Of a stretch of DNA of 64,000 nucleotides, positions 34,571 through 42,710 are shown piece after piece. The number at the start of each line of letters is the position of its first letter. The stretch's first letter is position 1. Source of the DNA: CAJJDF01 sp965657945 (GTDB lineage: Bacteria; Bacteroidota; Bacteroidia; Flavobacteriales_D; CAJJDF01); the NCBI GenBank assembly GCA_965657945.1, contig CBFHPW010000009.1:1-64000 (forward strand). Reading direction: 5' to 3'. Below the pieces are notes generated by a model. That model was not told the DNA's origin, searched no databases, and was given only the letters and a program-made list of their open reading frames with translations. Made by a program: the position numbers and the translations under genes.

Positions 34571-34709
34571 ATGCAAGAAACCAAAACTTGTCGATGTAGT
34601 TTCGGCCTCATTTTATGGAACAATTTTAACGAAATATTTTTCGCGAATAAGAGAGGAAGTTCTGGAGCTTGCGGAAGAAATCACCGACCGAATCGAAAAA
34701 TATGAATAA
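34571..34709 (+). pseudogene. frameshifted small ORF with a charged helical tail
   Basis: ATG at 34571 opens MQETK; a one-base shift leads into an open frame ending at 34709 with FYGTILTKYFSRIREEV and then LELAEEITDRIEKYE, which looks like genuine amphipathic coding sequence. In the ATG frame the reading is less protein-like and ends at about 34703. It starts with the same ATGCAAGAA as the small gene at 34909. Probably a broken small gene; a sequencing error is also possible. Confidence 0.4.
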
Positions 34710-34908
34710 AAATTGTGGAGTAAAATGAAGCCTAGATTTTTTTGGTTCGTTTTTTTATAAATGAAAAAAATGAACAAAGCATCAATAGAAAGAATGAACT
34801 TTCTTTTTTGAACAATGTTTCGGATAAATTAATTTTAACTAGTAAATTGTTAATAATAAACGTAGTAAATATTTACTAAAACCTTATTACAGAGGTGAAA
34901 AATAAAAA

Positions 34909-35052
34909 ATGCAAATGCAAGAAGTAATAAACGACAACGAACTAAAACAAAAAGACACCACCAACTGGAAAGCTTGGTATTGGGGATTAATGATTTTTTT
35001 GGCCGTACAAATAGCACTATATTTTTACATCACTAATCTTTACACAGCATGA
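34909..35052 (+). CDS. 47-residue single-span membrane peptide coupled to the symporter
   Basis: An ORF of 47 codons, MQMQEVINDNELKQKD then TTNWKAWYWGLMIFLAV and QIALYFYITNLYTA. It has an acidic/polar N-terminus and one transmembrane helix (about residues 24-44). Its TGA overlaps the ATG of the sodium:solute symporter (ATGA at 35049-35052), a layout typical of translational coupling and of subunits. A small, highly expressed accessory subunit of the transporter is the best guess. Small partner subunits are known for other SSS carriers (DUF4212 type), but this one is not recognisably that family. The overlapping stop, the clear membrane helix and partial duplicate copies upstream support it being real. 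Confidence 0.75.
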   Translation: MQMQEVINDNELKQKDTTNWKAWYWGLMIFLAVQIALYFYITNLYTA

Positions 35053-36719
35053 GTTTAATTGATTGGGGAGTTTTATTATTTACGCTTTTTGCCATTGTAG
35101 CTTATGGCTCTTGGAAGACCCGTAAAAACAAAAATTTGGAGAGTTACCTAAAAGGAAACAACTCCGAAAATTGGGCGACAATCGGCTTGTCTATTATGGC
35201 CACACAAGCTTCGGCCATTACCTTTTTGTCTACTCCTGGGCAAGCTTATGAAAGCGGAATGGGCTTTGTGCAATTCTATTTTGGATTGCCTCTTGCCATG
35301 ATTTTGATTTCGGTATTTTTCTTGCCTATTTATTACCGACTAAAAGTATACACAGCCTACCAATATTTGGAACAACGATTTGATGTGAGAGTAAGAGCTT
35401 TTACTGCCTTTTTATTCTTGGTTTCGAGAGGATTAGCAGCTGGAATTACGATTTATGCTCCGGCTATTATTCTTTCTACTTTGCTTAATTGGAATCTTCA
35501 ACTAACGTGTTTATTAATTGGTGGATTGGTAATAATCTACACCGTTTCGGGAGGAAGCAGAGCCGTTTCGCTCACCCAAAAATGGCAAATGACCATCATT
35601 ATGGGTGGAATGTTTGCCGCTTTCGTTTATGTGTTGGATAGTTTTCCAGAAACTGTCGGACTCTCCGAAGGAATTGATATTGCGGGAAAATTGGGTAAAA
35701 TGGAAATCATTGACACCACATTTGACCTGAAAGAAAAATACACGTTGTGGTCGGGATTAATTGCAGGTTTGTTTTTGTTCCTTTCTTATTTTGGAACCGA
35801 TCAATCGCAAGTTCAGCGGTATTTGGGAGGAAAAACCCTAAAAGCTTCCAGAATGGGATTGATGTTTAATGGAATCCTAAAAATACCGATGCAATTTTTC
35901 ATCTTGTTTATTGGAGCTATGGTTTTTGTTTCTTTTCAATTCAACAAACCGCCCATTATTTTCAATACCTCTGCCACCAACATAGAAACTCAAAAGCAAG
36001 AGAATTTGGTGATATTGGAAGAGGAATACAACACTGTTTTTGAAGAAAAAAAAGCAGAACTGTTGGCACAAAATCCCGACACCAAAAATATTCAGTTTTT
36101 GCAAGCGCAGCAAGATTCCTTGAGAAACAGCTACAAAACCGAAATGAGTAAAATTGATCCGCTTTACGAATCCAAAGACAGCGATTATATTTTCTTGACC
36201 TTTGTGCTGAACTTTCTTCCTCATGGATTGATTGGGTTGTTGTTGGCTGTGATATTTTCGGCAGCTATGAGCTCCACCGCTGGAGAGCTAAATGCGCTAG
36301 CCTCAACCACAACCATTGATTTTTACAAAAAATTCTTTAAAGAAAGTGGGGATGAAAAGAAAGATTTAAGAATCAGTAAATACCTGACGGTGGCATGGGG
36401 ATTACTCGCCATAGTTATTGCGCTTACAGCAGGTCTTTTCGAAAATTTAATTCAACTCGTAAACATTCTTGGGTCTTTATTCTATGGAACTATATTGGGC
36501 GTGTTCCTGCTCGCTTTCTTCTTTAAGTGGATTAATGGAACTGCCGCTTTTCTTGGTGGAATCTTTGGACAAATAGTTGTACTTTCATGTCACTTCTTGT
36601 CTGTTTATGGATACATCGAGTTGGGTTATCTCTTATACAACGTGATAGGAAGTGTGGCAGTGATTGTCGCTGGAATGAGCACACAAATGATTATCAATAC
36701 AAACAAAAAAACAAGCTAA
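35049..36719 (+). CDS. sodium:solute symporter (SSS family)
   Basis: A 556-residue inner-membrane carrier with about 13 TM helices. N-terminal YGSWKTRKNKNLESYLKGN and SIMATQASAITFLSTPGQ (TM2 sodium-site region), GSRAVSLTQKWQ, and SAAMSSTAGELNALASTTT in TM8-9 are SSS signatures. Residues about 300-378 form a long charged, probably coiled-coil insertion between two TM helices. The substrate is unknown; the upstream secreted deacetylase suggests a sugar or amino-sugar derivative. It is translationally coupled to the upstream small membrane peptide and is followed by a DUF2911 gene after 2 bases. Confidence 0.92.
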   Translation: MSLIDWGVLLFTLFAIVAYGSWKTRKNKNLESYLKGNNSENWATIGLSIMATQASAITFLSTPGQAYESGMGFVQFYFGLPLAMILISVFFLPIYYRLKVYTAYQYLEQRFDVRVRAFTAFLFLVSRGLAAGITIYAPAIILSTLLNWNLQLTCLLIGGLVIIYTVSGGSRAVSLTQKWQMTIIMGGMFAAFVYVLDSFPETVGLSEGIDIAGKLGKMEIIDTTFDLKEKYTLWSGLIAGLFLFLSYFGTDQSQVQRYLGGKTLKASRMGLMFNGILKIPMQFFILFIGAMVFVSFQFNKPPIIFNTSATNIETQKQENLVILEEEYNTVFEEKKAELLAQNPDTKNIQFLQAQQDSLRNSYKTEMSKIDPLYESKDSDYIFLTFVLNFLPHGLIGLLLAVIFSAAMSSTAGELNALASTTTIDFYKKFFKESGDEKKDLRISKYLTVAWGLLAIVIALTAGLFENLIQLVNILGSLFYGTILGVFLLAFFFKWINGTAAFLGGIFGQIVVLSCHFLSVYGYIELGYLLYNVIGSVAVIVAGMSTQMIINTNKKTS

Positions 36720-36721
36720 CT

Positions 36722-37558
36722 ATGAAAAAAATTCTAACCACAGTATTCGCAGGATTATTAGCCTTTGCAGGAACTGCACAAGAATTACCAGTACCGAGTC
36801 CATTAGGAGAGGTAGGGCAAAAAGTAGGATTAACAGAAGTCGAAATTGAATATTCGCGTCCATCGGCAAAAGGAAGAACTATTTTTGGAGAACTCGTGAA
36901 ATATGATGAAATGTGGAGATTAGGAGCCAACATGGCTACTAAGCTAGAAATTTCTACTCCAGTGACTATTGGAGGAAAAGAATTGGAAAAAGGTGAATAC
37001 TCGATGCAAGCCATCCCTGCAAAAAGTGGAGATTGGACAATTATCATTAACTCTGACGCTGGATTGAGAGGATTAAGCGGATATGATGAAAAGAAAGATG
37101 TAGTTCGGTTTACTGCCAAAGCCATAGATAATTCTTACACAGAAACATTCACTATTGGATTTGACAAACTCACAGCAAACTCAGCAGTAATTACTATCCA
37201 ATGGGAAAAATTGAAAGTAGAAGTTCCGTTTAAGGTAAAGACGGAAGAAATTGCCAAAGCCAACATCGCGGCAGCAATCAAAGAAGGAAAAGAATTAGAT
37301 AAAGTTTACGCAAGTGCGGCTTCTTACTTTAGCGATACAAAAGACTACAAAACTGCCTTGATGTATGCAGACAAATCATTGGGGGTTAAAAAAACTCATC
37401 AAGCGATGTTTACAAAAGCTACCATCTTAAAAGCAAATGGAGACATGAAAGGAGCAATTAAAACTGGGAAAGAAGCTTTGGAATTAGCCAACAAAGCTGA
37501 ATCTATTGGATGGGCTAATTACATTAAAGGAAACATCAAAGCTTGGGAAAGCAAATAA
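36722..37558 (+). CDS. DUF2911 periplasmic protein with C-terminal TPR-like region
   Basis: A 278-residue exported protein: signal peptide MKKILTTVFAGLLAFAGTAQ, then DUF2911 at about residues 25-165 (VEIEYSRPSAKGRTIFG, WRLGANMATKLE, GEYSMQAIP, DWTIIIN), then a helical region resembling tetratricopeptide repeats (about 195-275). The ATG at 36722 is chosen over a 45-codon extension into the symporter gene, because it yields the signal peptide. The function of DUF2911 is unknown. It follows the symporter by 2 bases and ends the unit at a strong terminator. Confidence 0.88.
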   Translation: MKKILTTVFAGLLAFAGTAQELPVPSPLGEVGQKVGLTEVEIEYSRPSAKGRTIFGELVKYDEMWRLGANMATKLEISTPVTIGGKELEKGEYSMQAIPAKSGDWTIIINSDAGLRGLSGYDEKKDVVRFTAKAIDNSYTETFTIGFDKLTANSAVITIQWEKLKVEVPFKVKTEEIAKANIAAAIKEGKELDKVYASAASYFSDTKDYKTALMYADKSLGVKKTHQAMFTKATILKANGDMKGAIKTGKEALELANKAESIGWANYIKGNIKAWESK

Positions 37559-37581
37559 AAGAAAGAAATTAGAAACGAACG

Positions 37582-37614
37582 AAAACCGTCTGGAATGAAC
37601 TAGACGGTTTTTTT
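37582..37614 (+). terminator. intrinsic terminator after DUF2911
   Basis: A perfect 10-bp stem (37582-37591 with 37602-37611, core ACCGTCT/AGACGGT), 10-base loop, then a T-run. Confidence 0.85.
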
Positions 37615-37679
37615 ATGCTTAATACTCGTAGAAAATAAATTTTAAACTGAGCTAAAAGCACGTAATCGAAATAACAATC

Positions 37680-37708
37680 TTGAATCTAAAGTATTAATCG
37701 TAAATTTG
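37680..37708 (+). promoter_or_regulatory. promoter for der
   Basis: TTG at 37680-37682, an 18-base spacer and TAAATTTG at 37701-37708; the der ATG is 19 bases further. An excellent match to the Bacteroidota consensus. Confidence 0.75.
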
Positions 37709-37727
37709 CAGAATATAGAGGAACAAC

Positions 37728-39041
37728 ATGGGAAATATAGTAGCGATAGTAGGTAGACCAAATGTAGGGAAATCTACTTTATTCAATAGACTTACAGGAG
37801 AGAGAAAAGCGATAGTAGAGGAATCTAGCGGGGTTACACGAGATCGACACTACGGAAAATCCGTATGGAACGGAATAGAATTTTCAGTAATTGATACGGG
37901 TGGTTACGTTCAAGGTTCGGATGATGTATTTGAAGGAGAAATAAGAAAACAAGTGCATCTGGCTATCGATGAAGCAGATTCCATTTTATTTGTTGTGGAC
38001 ACGCAAGTAGGAATTACCGATTTGGATGAGCGCGTTGCCCGAATTTTAAGAAAAATTGATAAAAAAGTATATTTAGTAGCCAACAAAGTTGACTCCCCTA
38101 TTCACCAAACATTGTCGGCAGAATTTTATAGCCTCGGATTAGGCGAAGTATTCAATCTTTCTTCTATCAACGGTAGTGGAACAGGCGAAATATTAGACAA
38201 AGTAACTGAAGATTTTGAGGTAAAACCTGAACTAGAAGACACATCGGGTATACCCAAATTTGCCATCGTAGGAAAACCAAACGTAGGGAAATCTTCTCTG
38301 ATAAATGCACTTATTGGTCAAGAAAGAAATATCGTGACAGATATTTCTGGTACAACACGCGACACACTTAATACGCGATACAAATCCTATGGTTTTGATT
38401 TCTTTTTGGTAGATACAGCCGGACTTCGAAAACAAGCTAAAATTCAAGAGGACATTGAGTTTTATTCAACTTTACGATCGGTAAGAGCCATCGAAGAAAG
38501 TGATGTGTGTATTTTTATGATTGATGCAATTGAAGGAATGGGCCAGCAAGATTTGAACGTTTTTCAAATCATTAAAAAGAACAAAAAAGGAGTAGTTGTT
38601 TTGATAAACAAGTGGGATCTAGTGGAAGACAAAGAAACCAACACCACCAAGGAAATGGAGGACAGAGTAAGAAAAAGATTGGCTCCGTTTAATGACGTGC
38701 CAGTAATTTTTACCTCCACTGTTACGAAGCAAAGACTGCACAAAGCTCTAGAAAAAGCAATAGATGTATACGAAAATAGGACTCAAAAAATCCCTACTTC
38801 TGAACTGAATGACAAGCTTTTACCTATTATCGAAAGAACTCCTCCACCTGCTTACAAAGGAAAATACATTAAGATAAAATTTGTCACTCAACTTCCTACC
38901 TACACGCCTAGCTTTGCCATTTTCTGTAACTTACCGCAATACATCAGGGAAGATTACAAACGTTTTGTTGAAAACCAATTGCGTAAACTTTACAAATTCG
39001 AAGGAGTTCCCATCAATGTGTTTTTCAGAAAGAAGAATTAG
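37728..39041 (+). CDS. der: ribosome-associated GTPase Der (EngA)
   Basis: A 437-residue double-GTPase needed for 50S ribosomal subunit assembly. Two G domains: GRPNVGKSTLFN (residues 8-19) with DTGGY, and GKPNVGKSSLIN (about 182-193) with DTAGLRKQ, NKWD in the second. A C-terminal KH-like domain (about 350-437) ends in INVFFRKKN. Length is normal. It has its own promoter and is followed by a dispersed repeat. Confidence 0.97.
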   Translation: MGNIVAIVGRPNVGKSTLFNRLTGERKAIVEESSGVTRDRHYGKSVWNGIEFSVIDTGGYVQGSDDVFEGEIRKQVHLAIDEADSILFVVDTQVGITDLDERVARILRKIDKKVYLVANKVDSPIHQTLSAEFYSLGLGEVFNLSSINGSGTGEILDKVTEDFEVKPELEDTSGIPKFAIVGKPNVGKSSLINALIGQERNIVTDISGTTRDTLNTRYKSYGFDFFLVDTAGLRKQAKIQEDIEFYSTLRSVRAIEESDVCIFMIDAIEGMGQQDLNVFQIIKKNKKGVVVLINKWDLVEDKETNTTKEMEDRVRKRLAPFNDVPVIFTSTVTKQRLHKALEKAIDVYENRTQKIPTSELNDKLLPIIERTPPPAYKGKYIKIKFVTQLPTYTPSFAIFCNLPQYIREDYKRFVENQLRKLYKFEGVPINVFFRKKN

Positions 39042-39070
39042 GGAGCTGGAAGATTTACAAACCAACACAT

Positions 39071-39180
39071 GTCATGCTGAAATTGATTCAGTATCTCACA
39101 GAGAATATTTCACTTTTGTTTATTTGGCAATATTTCAATTTAATAGAGAACAAGAATATTCAAGAAATCCTGTCTTGAAT
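39071..39180. repeat. dispersed intergenic repeat, copy 1
   Basis: Between der and murI. It starts GTCATGCTGAA, has a small hairpin (CTGAA/TTCAG), then the 20-base block TCTCACAGAGAATATTTCAC (39094-39113) that recurs exactly at 54191-54210, followed by a diverged shared part (ATATTTCAAT..AATAGAGA). A non-coding repeat, not an insertion sequence. Confidence 0.65.
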
Positions 39181-39187
39181 AAATCAA

Positions 39188-39997
39188 TTATCCCAGGTTA
39201 AAAAGCTCCAACACCAAATCTTCTCCATAAAACCTGGAAGCCGACTCTTGGAAACCTTGAGTCAAATCCGAAACATAAAATTTGTTTTCTTTCGTTCTTT
39301 GCGAAGAAAGCATTCCTTCTTTTTCTAAAATTCGCTTTAATTTAAGGGCTAAAATATCGGTTGAATCAAATAGCTTCACCTTTCGGTCAAAAAAATCATT
39401 GATTTCATCAGCGATTAATACATAGTGAGTACACCCCAGAATGAGGGCATCAATGTCACGAAACATCGGGTTGGACAAATAATTCTCGATTACGGTATGA
39501 CTAATTTTATCCTGACTAAATCCTTCTTCGATCATTGGAGCAAGCAGCGGAGTCGCCAAGACTTCCATCTTTACCTCTGGATTTCTCCTTTTCAGCTTTT
39601 CTTGATATACACCCGATTCTACAGTAGTTTTGGTCGCAATTAGCCCCACTTTCTTTATCGAATCATCTTGAACGATTGCCTCTACAATTGGGTCAATCAC
39701 ATTCATAATTGGGAACACACCTTTGTGCTTATCTCTCAAAAACTCATAGGAAGTAGCCGAAGCAGTATTACAAGCCATAACCACAGCCTTACAATTTTCT
39801 TTTTGGATCAAAAACTGAGAAATCTCTTGTACAAATGAATGAATGAGAGCAGGCGATTTATCGCCATAAGGCAAGTGTGCCGTGTCGCCAAAGTACACAA
39901 TCCTTTCATTGGGCATTAATTTACTGATCGCATGAGCTACCGTTAGCCCACCGATTCCCGAATCAAAAACACCAATTGGTTTCTTAGCATCTTCCAT
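39188..39997 (-). CDS. murI: glutamate racemase
   Basis: A 269-residue enzyme supplying D-glutamate for peptidoglycan. Catalytic cysteines in VVMACNTASATSYE and LGCTHYVL; N-terminal IGVFDSGIGGLTVAHA. Start chosen at the ATG at 39997; the two-codon longer TTG start would lie in the promoter. Its -7 box ends 3 bases upstream of the ATG, so the mRNA is expected to be leaderless or nearly so. Confidence 0.95.
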   Translation of the reverse strand: MEDAKKPIGVFDSGIGGLTVAHAISKLMPNERIVYFGDTAHLPYGDKSPALIHSFVQEISQFLIQKENCKAVVMACNTASATSYEFLRDKHKGVFPIMNVIDPIVEAIVQDDSIKKVGLIATKTTVESGVYQEKLKRRNPEVKMEVLATPLLAPMIEEGFSQDKISHTVIENYLSNPMFRDIDALILGCTHYVLIADEINDFFDRKVKLFDSTDILALKLKRILEKEGMLSSQRTKENKFYVSDLTQGFQESASRFYGEDLVLELFNLG

Positions 39998-40000
39998 ACT

Positions 40001-40030
40001 CAAATATAGAGAATATAATTAGCTTCAAAA
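40001..40030 (-). promoter_or_regulatory. promoter abutting murI
   Basis: On the minus strand TTTTG (40030-40026), a 17-base spacer and TATATTTG (40008-40001), only 3 bases from the murI ATG. A near-perfect consensus. Confidence 0.7.
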
Positions 40031-40141
40031 AAGAAAAACATGATCTAGAATGAATCCATTAAATTGAATAAAATGGAATATTTTGAGTCAAAAATTTACA
40101 CCTATTGCATAAATTCCCTTAAATTCGAACAAACTAGTGAA

Positions 40142-40564
40142 ATGAAAAAAGAAAAACAATTACGCTACGACAAGGCCTACTTACGTATGGCCCATGAATG
40201 GGCGAAGTTGTCGCACTGTTCGAGAAAACAAGTAGGTGCAATTATCGTAAAAGACGAAGTAATCATTTCTGATGGATACAACGGCACTCCTACAGGTTTT
40301 GACAATTGTTGTGAAAATGATGCTGGCGAAACGAAATGGTACGTGCTGCATGCCGAAGCTAATGCTTTGATGAAACTCTCCAAAAGTACCAATAGCTCGA
40401 AAGGAGCTACCTTATATATTACGCTTTCTCCCTGTAAGGATTGTGCCAAATTAATCTTGCAAGCTGGAATACAGCGAGTTGTGTACCTCAATGAATACAA
40501 AGACTGTTCTGGACTTGAATTTTTAAAAAACTCGGGAATCACCCTAGATTATATTACCATTTAA
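40142..40564 (+). CDS. deoxycytidylate deaminase-like (ComEB family)
   Basis: A 140-residue zinc deaminase: zinc ligands in VLHAEANAL (His, with catalytic Glu) and SPCKDCAK (two Cys), plus CSRKQVGAIIVKD. The family deaminates dCMP to dUMP for thymidylate synthesis. The ATG at 40142 is preferred because the 26-residue longer version has no family match and the start fits MKKEKQLRYDKAYLRMA. Its stop TAA shares one base with the ATG of the protease gene downstream. Confidence 0.88.
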   Translation: MKKEKQLRYDKAYLRMAHEWAKLSHCSRKQVGAIIVKDEVIISDGYNGTPTGFDNCCENDAGETKWYVLHAEANALMKLSKSTNSSKGATLYITLSPCKDCAKLILQAGIQRVVYLNEYKDCSGLEFLKNSGITLDYITI

Positions 40565-42153
40565 TGAAGAAAATCACCTTATTTTTTCCCTTGGTTTTAG
40601 CCATTGCTTTAGCGCTTGGTTTTTACTTGGGCCAAAAAAACAATACTCCTTTCTTTGAAAAAAAAGAAGACAATAGCTCAATCGATTACAATTCCAAACG
40701 AAAATTATTCCAAGTACTAGAAGTAATTCAAAATGATTACGTAGATACCATTTCTGACAAAGAATTAACAGACAAAACAATCGAGCAACTTCTGGCCAAT
40801 TTGGATCCGCACTCGGTCTACATGCCCTACCAGAAAAACAACAGAGAAGAAGAAAATCTCAAAGGAGAATTTGCCGGGGTTGGTGTTAAGTTTATTATCC
40901 TTCACGACTCTCTTTTTGTAACAAATGTGATCGACAATGGACCTGCATTTAGAGCTGGCCTCAAGAATGGGGATATGATAGTGAAAATAGACACAACGGA
41001 AGTTGCAGGCGTAAATTTACAGAACGAAAGTGTAATGAATTTACTAAAAGGAAGGCCTAATACTCAAGTTGTAGTTTCAATAAAAAGAGGAAATCGTATT
41101 CTTTCCAAAACAATAAAAAGAGGGATAATCCCAATCAAAAGTGTCACTGCCTCCTTTATGCTTTCCGATACTGTGGGATACATTAAGCTGGTGAGATTCT
41201 CAGAAACTTCTGCCCAAGAATTCTTCTTTGCTTCGAAAAAACTTCTGAGTCAGGGAATGAAAAAATTAGTGTTTGATTTGAGAGGAAACGGAGGGGGTTA
41301 TTTGCAAATCGCGGAACAAATTGTGGACGAATTTTTGGAAGATGGAAAACTGATAGTTTACACAAAAGAAAAAGACGGAAAGAAAAATTCAGCCTTTTCT
41401 TCATCGGGCGGAATTCTCAAAAACGTTGAACTTTCGGTAGTGATAGATAGTGAATCGGCAAGTGCGAGTGAAATTGTTGCAGGCGCTATTCAAGACAACG
41501 ATCGTGGCACCATCTTCGGAAGAAGGTCTTTTGGAAAAGGACTTGTTCAAAAACCGGTGATGTTAGCCGACAGCTCTTCCTTGCGAATAACAATTGCCAG
41601 GTATTACACTCCAACCGGCAGAAGCATTCAAAAACCATACAAAAAAGGCAATCACTACGACTACCAGATGGAACTGTATGACAGAGACAGAAATGGAGAG
41701 TTATTCGAGGTGGATTCTACCATTTTTGCTGATTCTCTGCGATTTGAAACCGAAGGTGGCAAAACTGTGTATGGAGGCGGTGGCATAATGCCTGACGTAT
41801 TTATTCCCTATGACACCAGCGGATATTCTTCTTACTATCGAAAGGTAGCTTACAGCAGAGTTTTTACAGAATTCTCAATTAATTACCTAAAACAAAAGCG
41901 AAAGGAGCTTACTAGGAAAGGTCTGGAGAATTACAAAAACAATTTTGTTGTGAACGAATCTCTATTTGCTGCCTTTGTGTCGTTTGCTAGCAAGCGGGAA
42001 ATTTCTGGAACTCCGCAAGAAATAGCTGTTTCAAAAGAAAGGGTAAAACAACGGCTAAGACAGGAAATTGCTTCGGGCATTTGGGACGAAAGCGGAAGAG
42101 AGTTCATACTTTCGCAAACGAATAATGACCTCAAAATCGTCTTAAAAAACTAA
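40564..42153 (+). CDS. S41 family C-terminal processing peptidase
   Basis: A 529-residue protease with an N-terminal membrane anchor or signal (about 3-22), a PDZ domain at about 105-180 (GVGVKFIILHD, GPAFRAGLKNGD), and an S41 catalytic domain with FDLRGNGGGYL, the SESASASEIVAGA segment (Ser300 nucleophile by family spacing) and SFGKGLVQ (Lys325). A C-terminal helical extension follows. It cuts proteins at C-termini in the periplasm. It begins at the last base of the deaminase stop codon. Confidence 0.94.
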   Translation: MKKITLFFPLVLAIALALGFYLGQKNNTPFFEKKEDNSSIDYNSKRKLFQVLEVIQNDYVDTISDKELTDKTIEQLLANLDPHSVYMPYQKNNREEENLKGEFAGVGVKFIILHDSLFVTNVIDNGPAFRAGLKNGDMIVKIDTTEVAGVNLQNESVMNLLKGRPNTQVVVSIKRGNRILSKTIKRGIIPIKSVTASFMLSDTVGYIKLVRFSETSAQEFFFASKKLLSQGMKKLVFDLRGNGGGYLQIAEQIVDEFLEDGKLIVYTKEKDGKKNSAFSSSGGILKNVELSVVIDSESASASEIVAGAIQDNDRGTIFGRRSFGKGLVQKPVMLADSSSLRITIARYYTPTGRSIQKPYKKGNHYDYQMELYDRDRNGELFEVDSTIFADSLRFETEGGKTVYGGGGIMPDVFIPYDTSGYSSYYRKVAYSRVFTEFSINYLKQKRKELTRKGLENYKNNFVVNESLFAAFVSFASKREISGTPQEIAVSKERVKQRLRQEIASGIWDESGREFILSQTNNDLKIVLKN

Positions 42154-42155
42154 CC

Positions 42156-42188
42156 AAAAAAAAGAGAAACAGAAGTTTCTCTTTTTTT
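42156..42188. terminator. bidirectional terminator between protease and bacilliredoxin genes
   Basis: Stem of 12 or more bp, with core AAGAGAAAC (42162-42170) pairing with GTTTCTCTT (42175-42183), an AGAA loop, and A/T runs on both sides, so it can serve both converging genes. Confidence 0.8.
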
Positions 42189-42216
42189 ATTCTCTTCATT
42201 CAAGGTAGCTTTTTGC

Positions 42217-42630
42217 TTAACAAAACTCCGTGTAAGCAGCTGCTAAATTATCTGCAATTGCTTCAGCTGTATTTCCTTCGATGTGGTGTCTTTCTAAAAA
42301 ATGAACCAATTTTCCTTCTTTGAACAGAGCAATGGAAGGTGATGACGAAGGGTAAGGCAAGGTGTATTTTCGTGCCTGAGCCACTGCATCTGCATCTACT
42401 CCTGCAAATACTGTCACTAAGTTAGTAGGTTGTTTCTCTGATAATTGGACAGATAGTTTAGCTGCGGGTCTAGCATTTCTTGCCGCACACCCACATACAG
42501 AGTTTATTACACATAAGGTGGTTCCTCCTTGATTCATTATTTCGTCTACTTGATCTGGGCTTCTTAATTCTTGGAAACCTGCTCCCACTAAATCTTCTCT
42601 AATTGGGGCTGTTATTTCTTCTGGATACAT
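42217..42630 (-). CDS. BrxA/BrxB family bacilliredoxin
   Basis: A 137-residue thioredoxin-like protein (YphP/YqiW family) with the redox CGC motif at residues 46-48 (INSVCGCAARNARPA). Bacilliredoxins remove bacillithiol from S-bacillithiolated proteins; the protein implies a bacillithiol-using redox system in this organism, although no bsh genes are in the window. Monocistronic by appearance; a TAGCTTTG box (plus-strand 42668-42675) lies upstream. Confidence 0.92.
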   Translation of the reverse strand: MYPEEITAPIREDLVGAGFQELRSPDQVDEIMNQGGTTLCVINSVCGCAARNARPAAKLSVQLSEKQPTNLVTVFAGVDADAVAQARKYTLPYPSSSPSIALFKEGKLVHFLERHHIEGNTAEAIADNLAAAYTEFC

Positions 42631-42710
42631 ATCTATTGTATTTATTGGTTATCAATTTATTTCTTTGCAAAGCTATTGAAGTTCAAATTCAATTGCCCGC
42701 AAACTGAGAA

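Larger units (their letters stand above)
34127..34908 (+). other. 782-base accessory-looking gap with decayed small genes
   Basis: No intact ORF of normal size. It contains a short stem TTCCCC/GGGGAA (34135-34155), a decayed copy of the start of the small symporter-linked gene (34236-34308), a TCAAGAC-loop hairpin (34524-34549), and a broken small ORF (34571-34709). Composition differs from the compact gene-dense flanks and suggests past insertion and decay. Confidence 0.6.

Noticed and set aside
36587..36721. 45-codon N-terminal extension of the DUF2911 gene
   Set aside because: It lies inside the symporter gene, and the ATG at 36722 yields a clean signal peptide.
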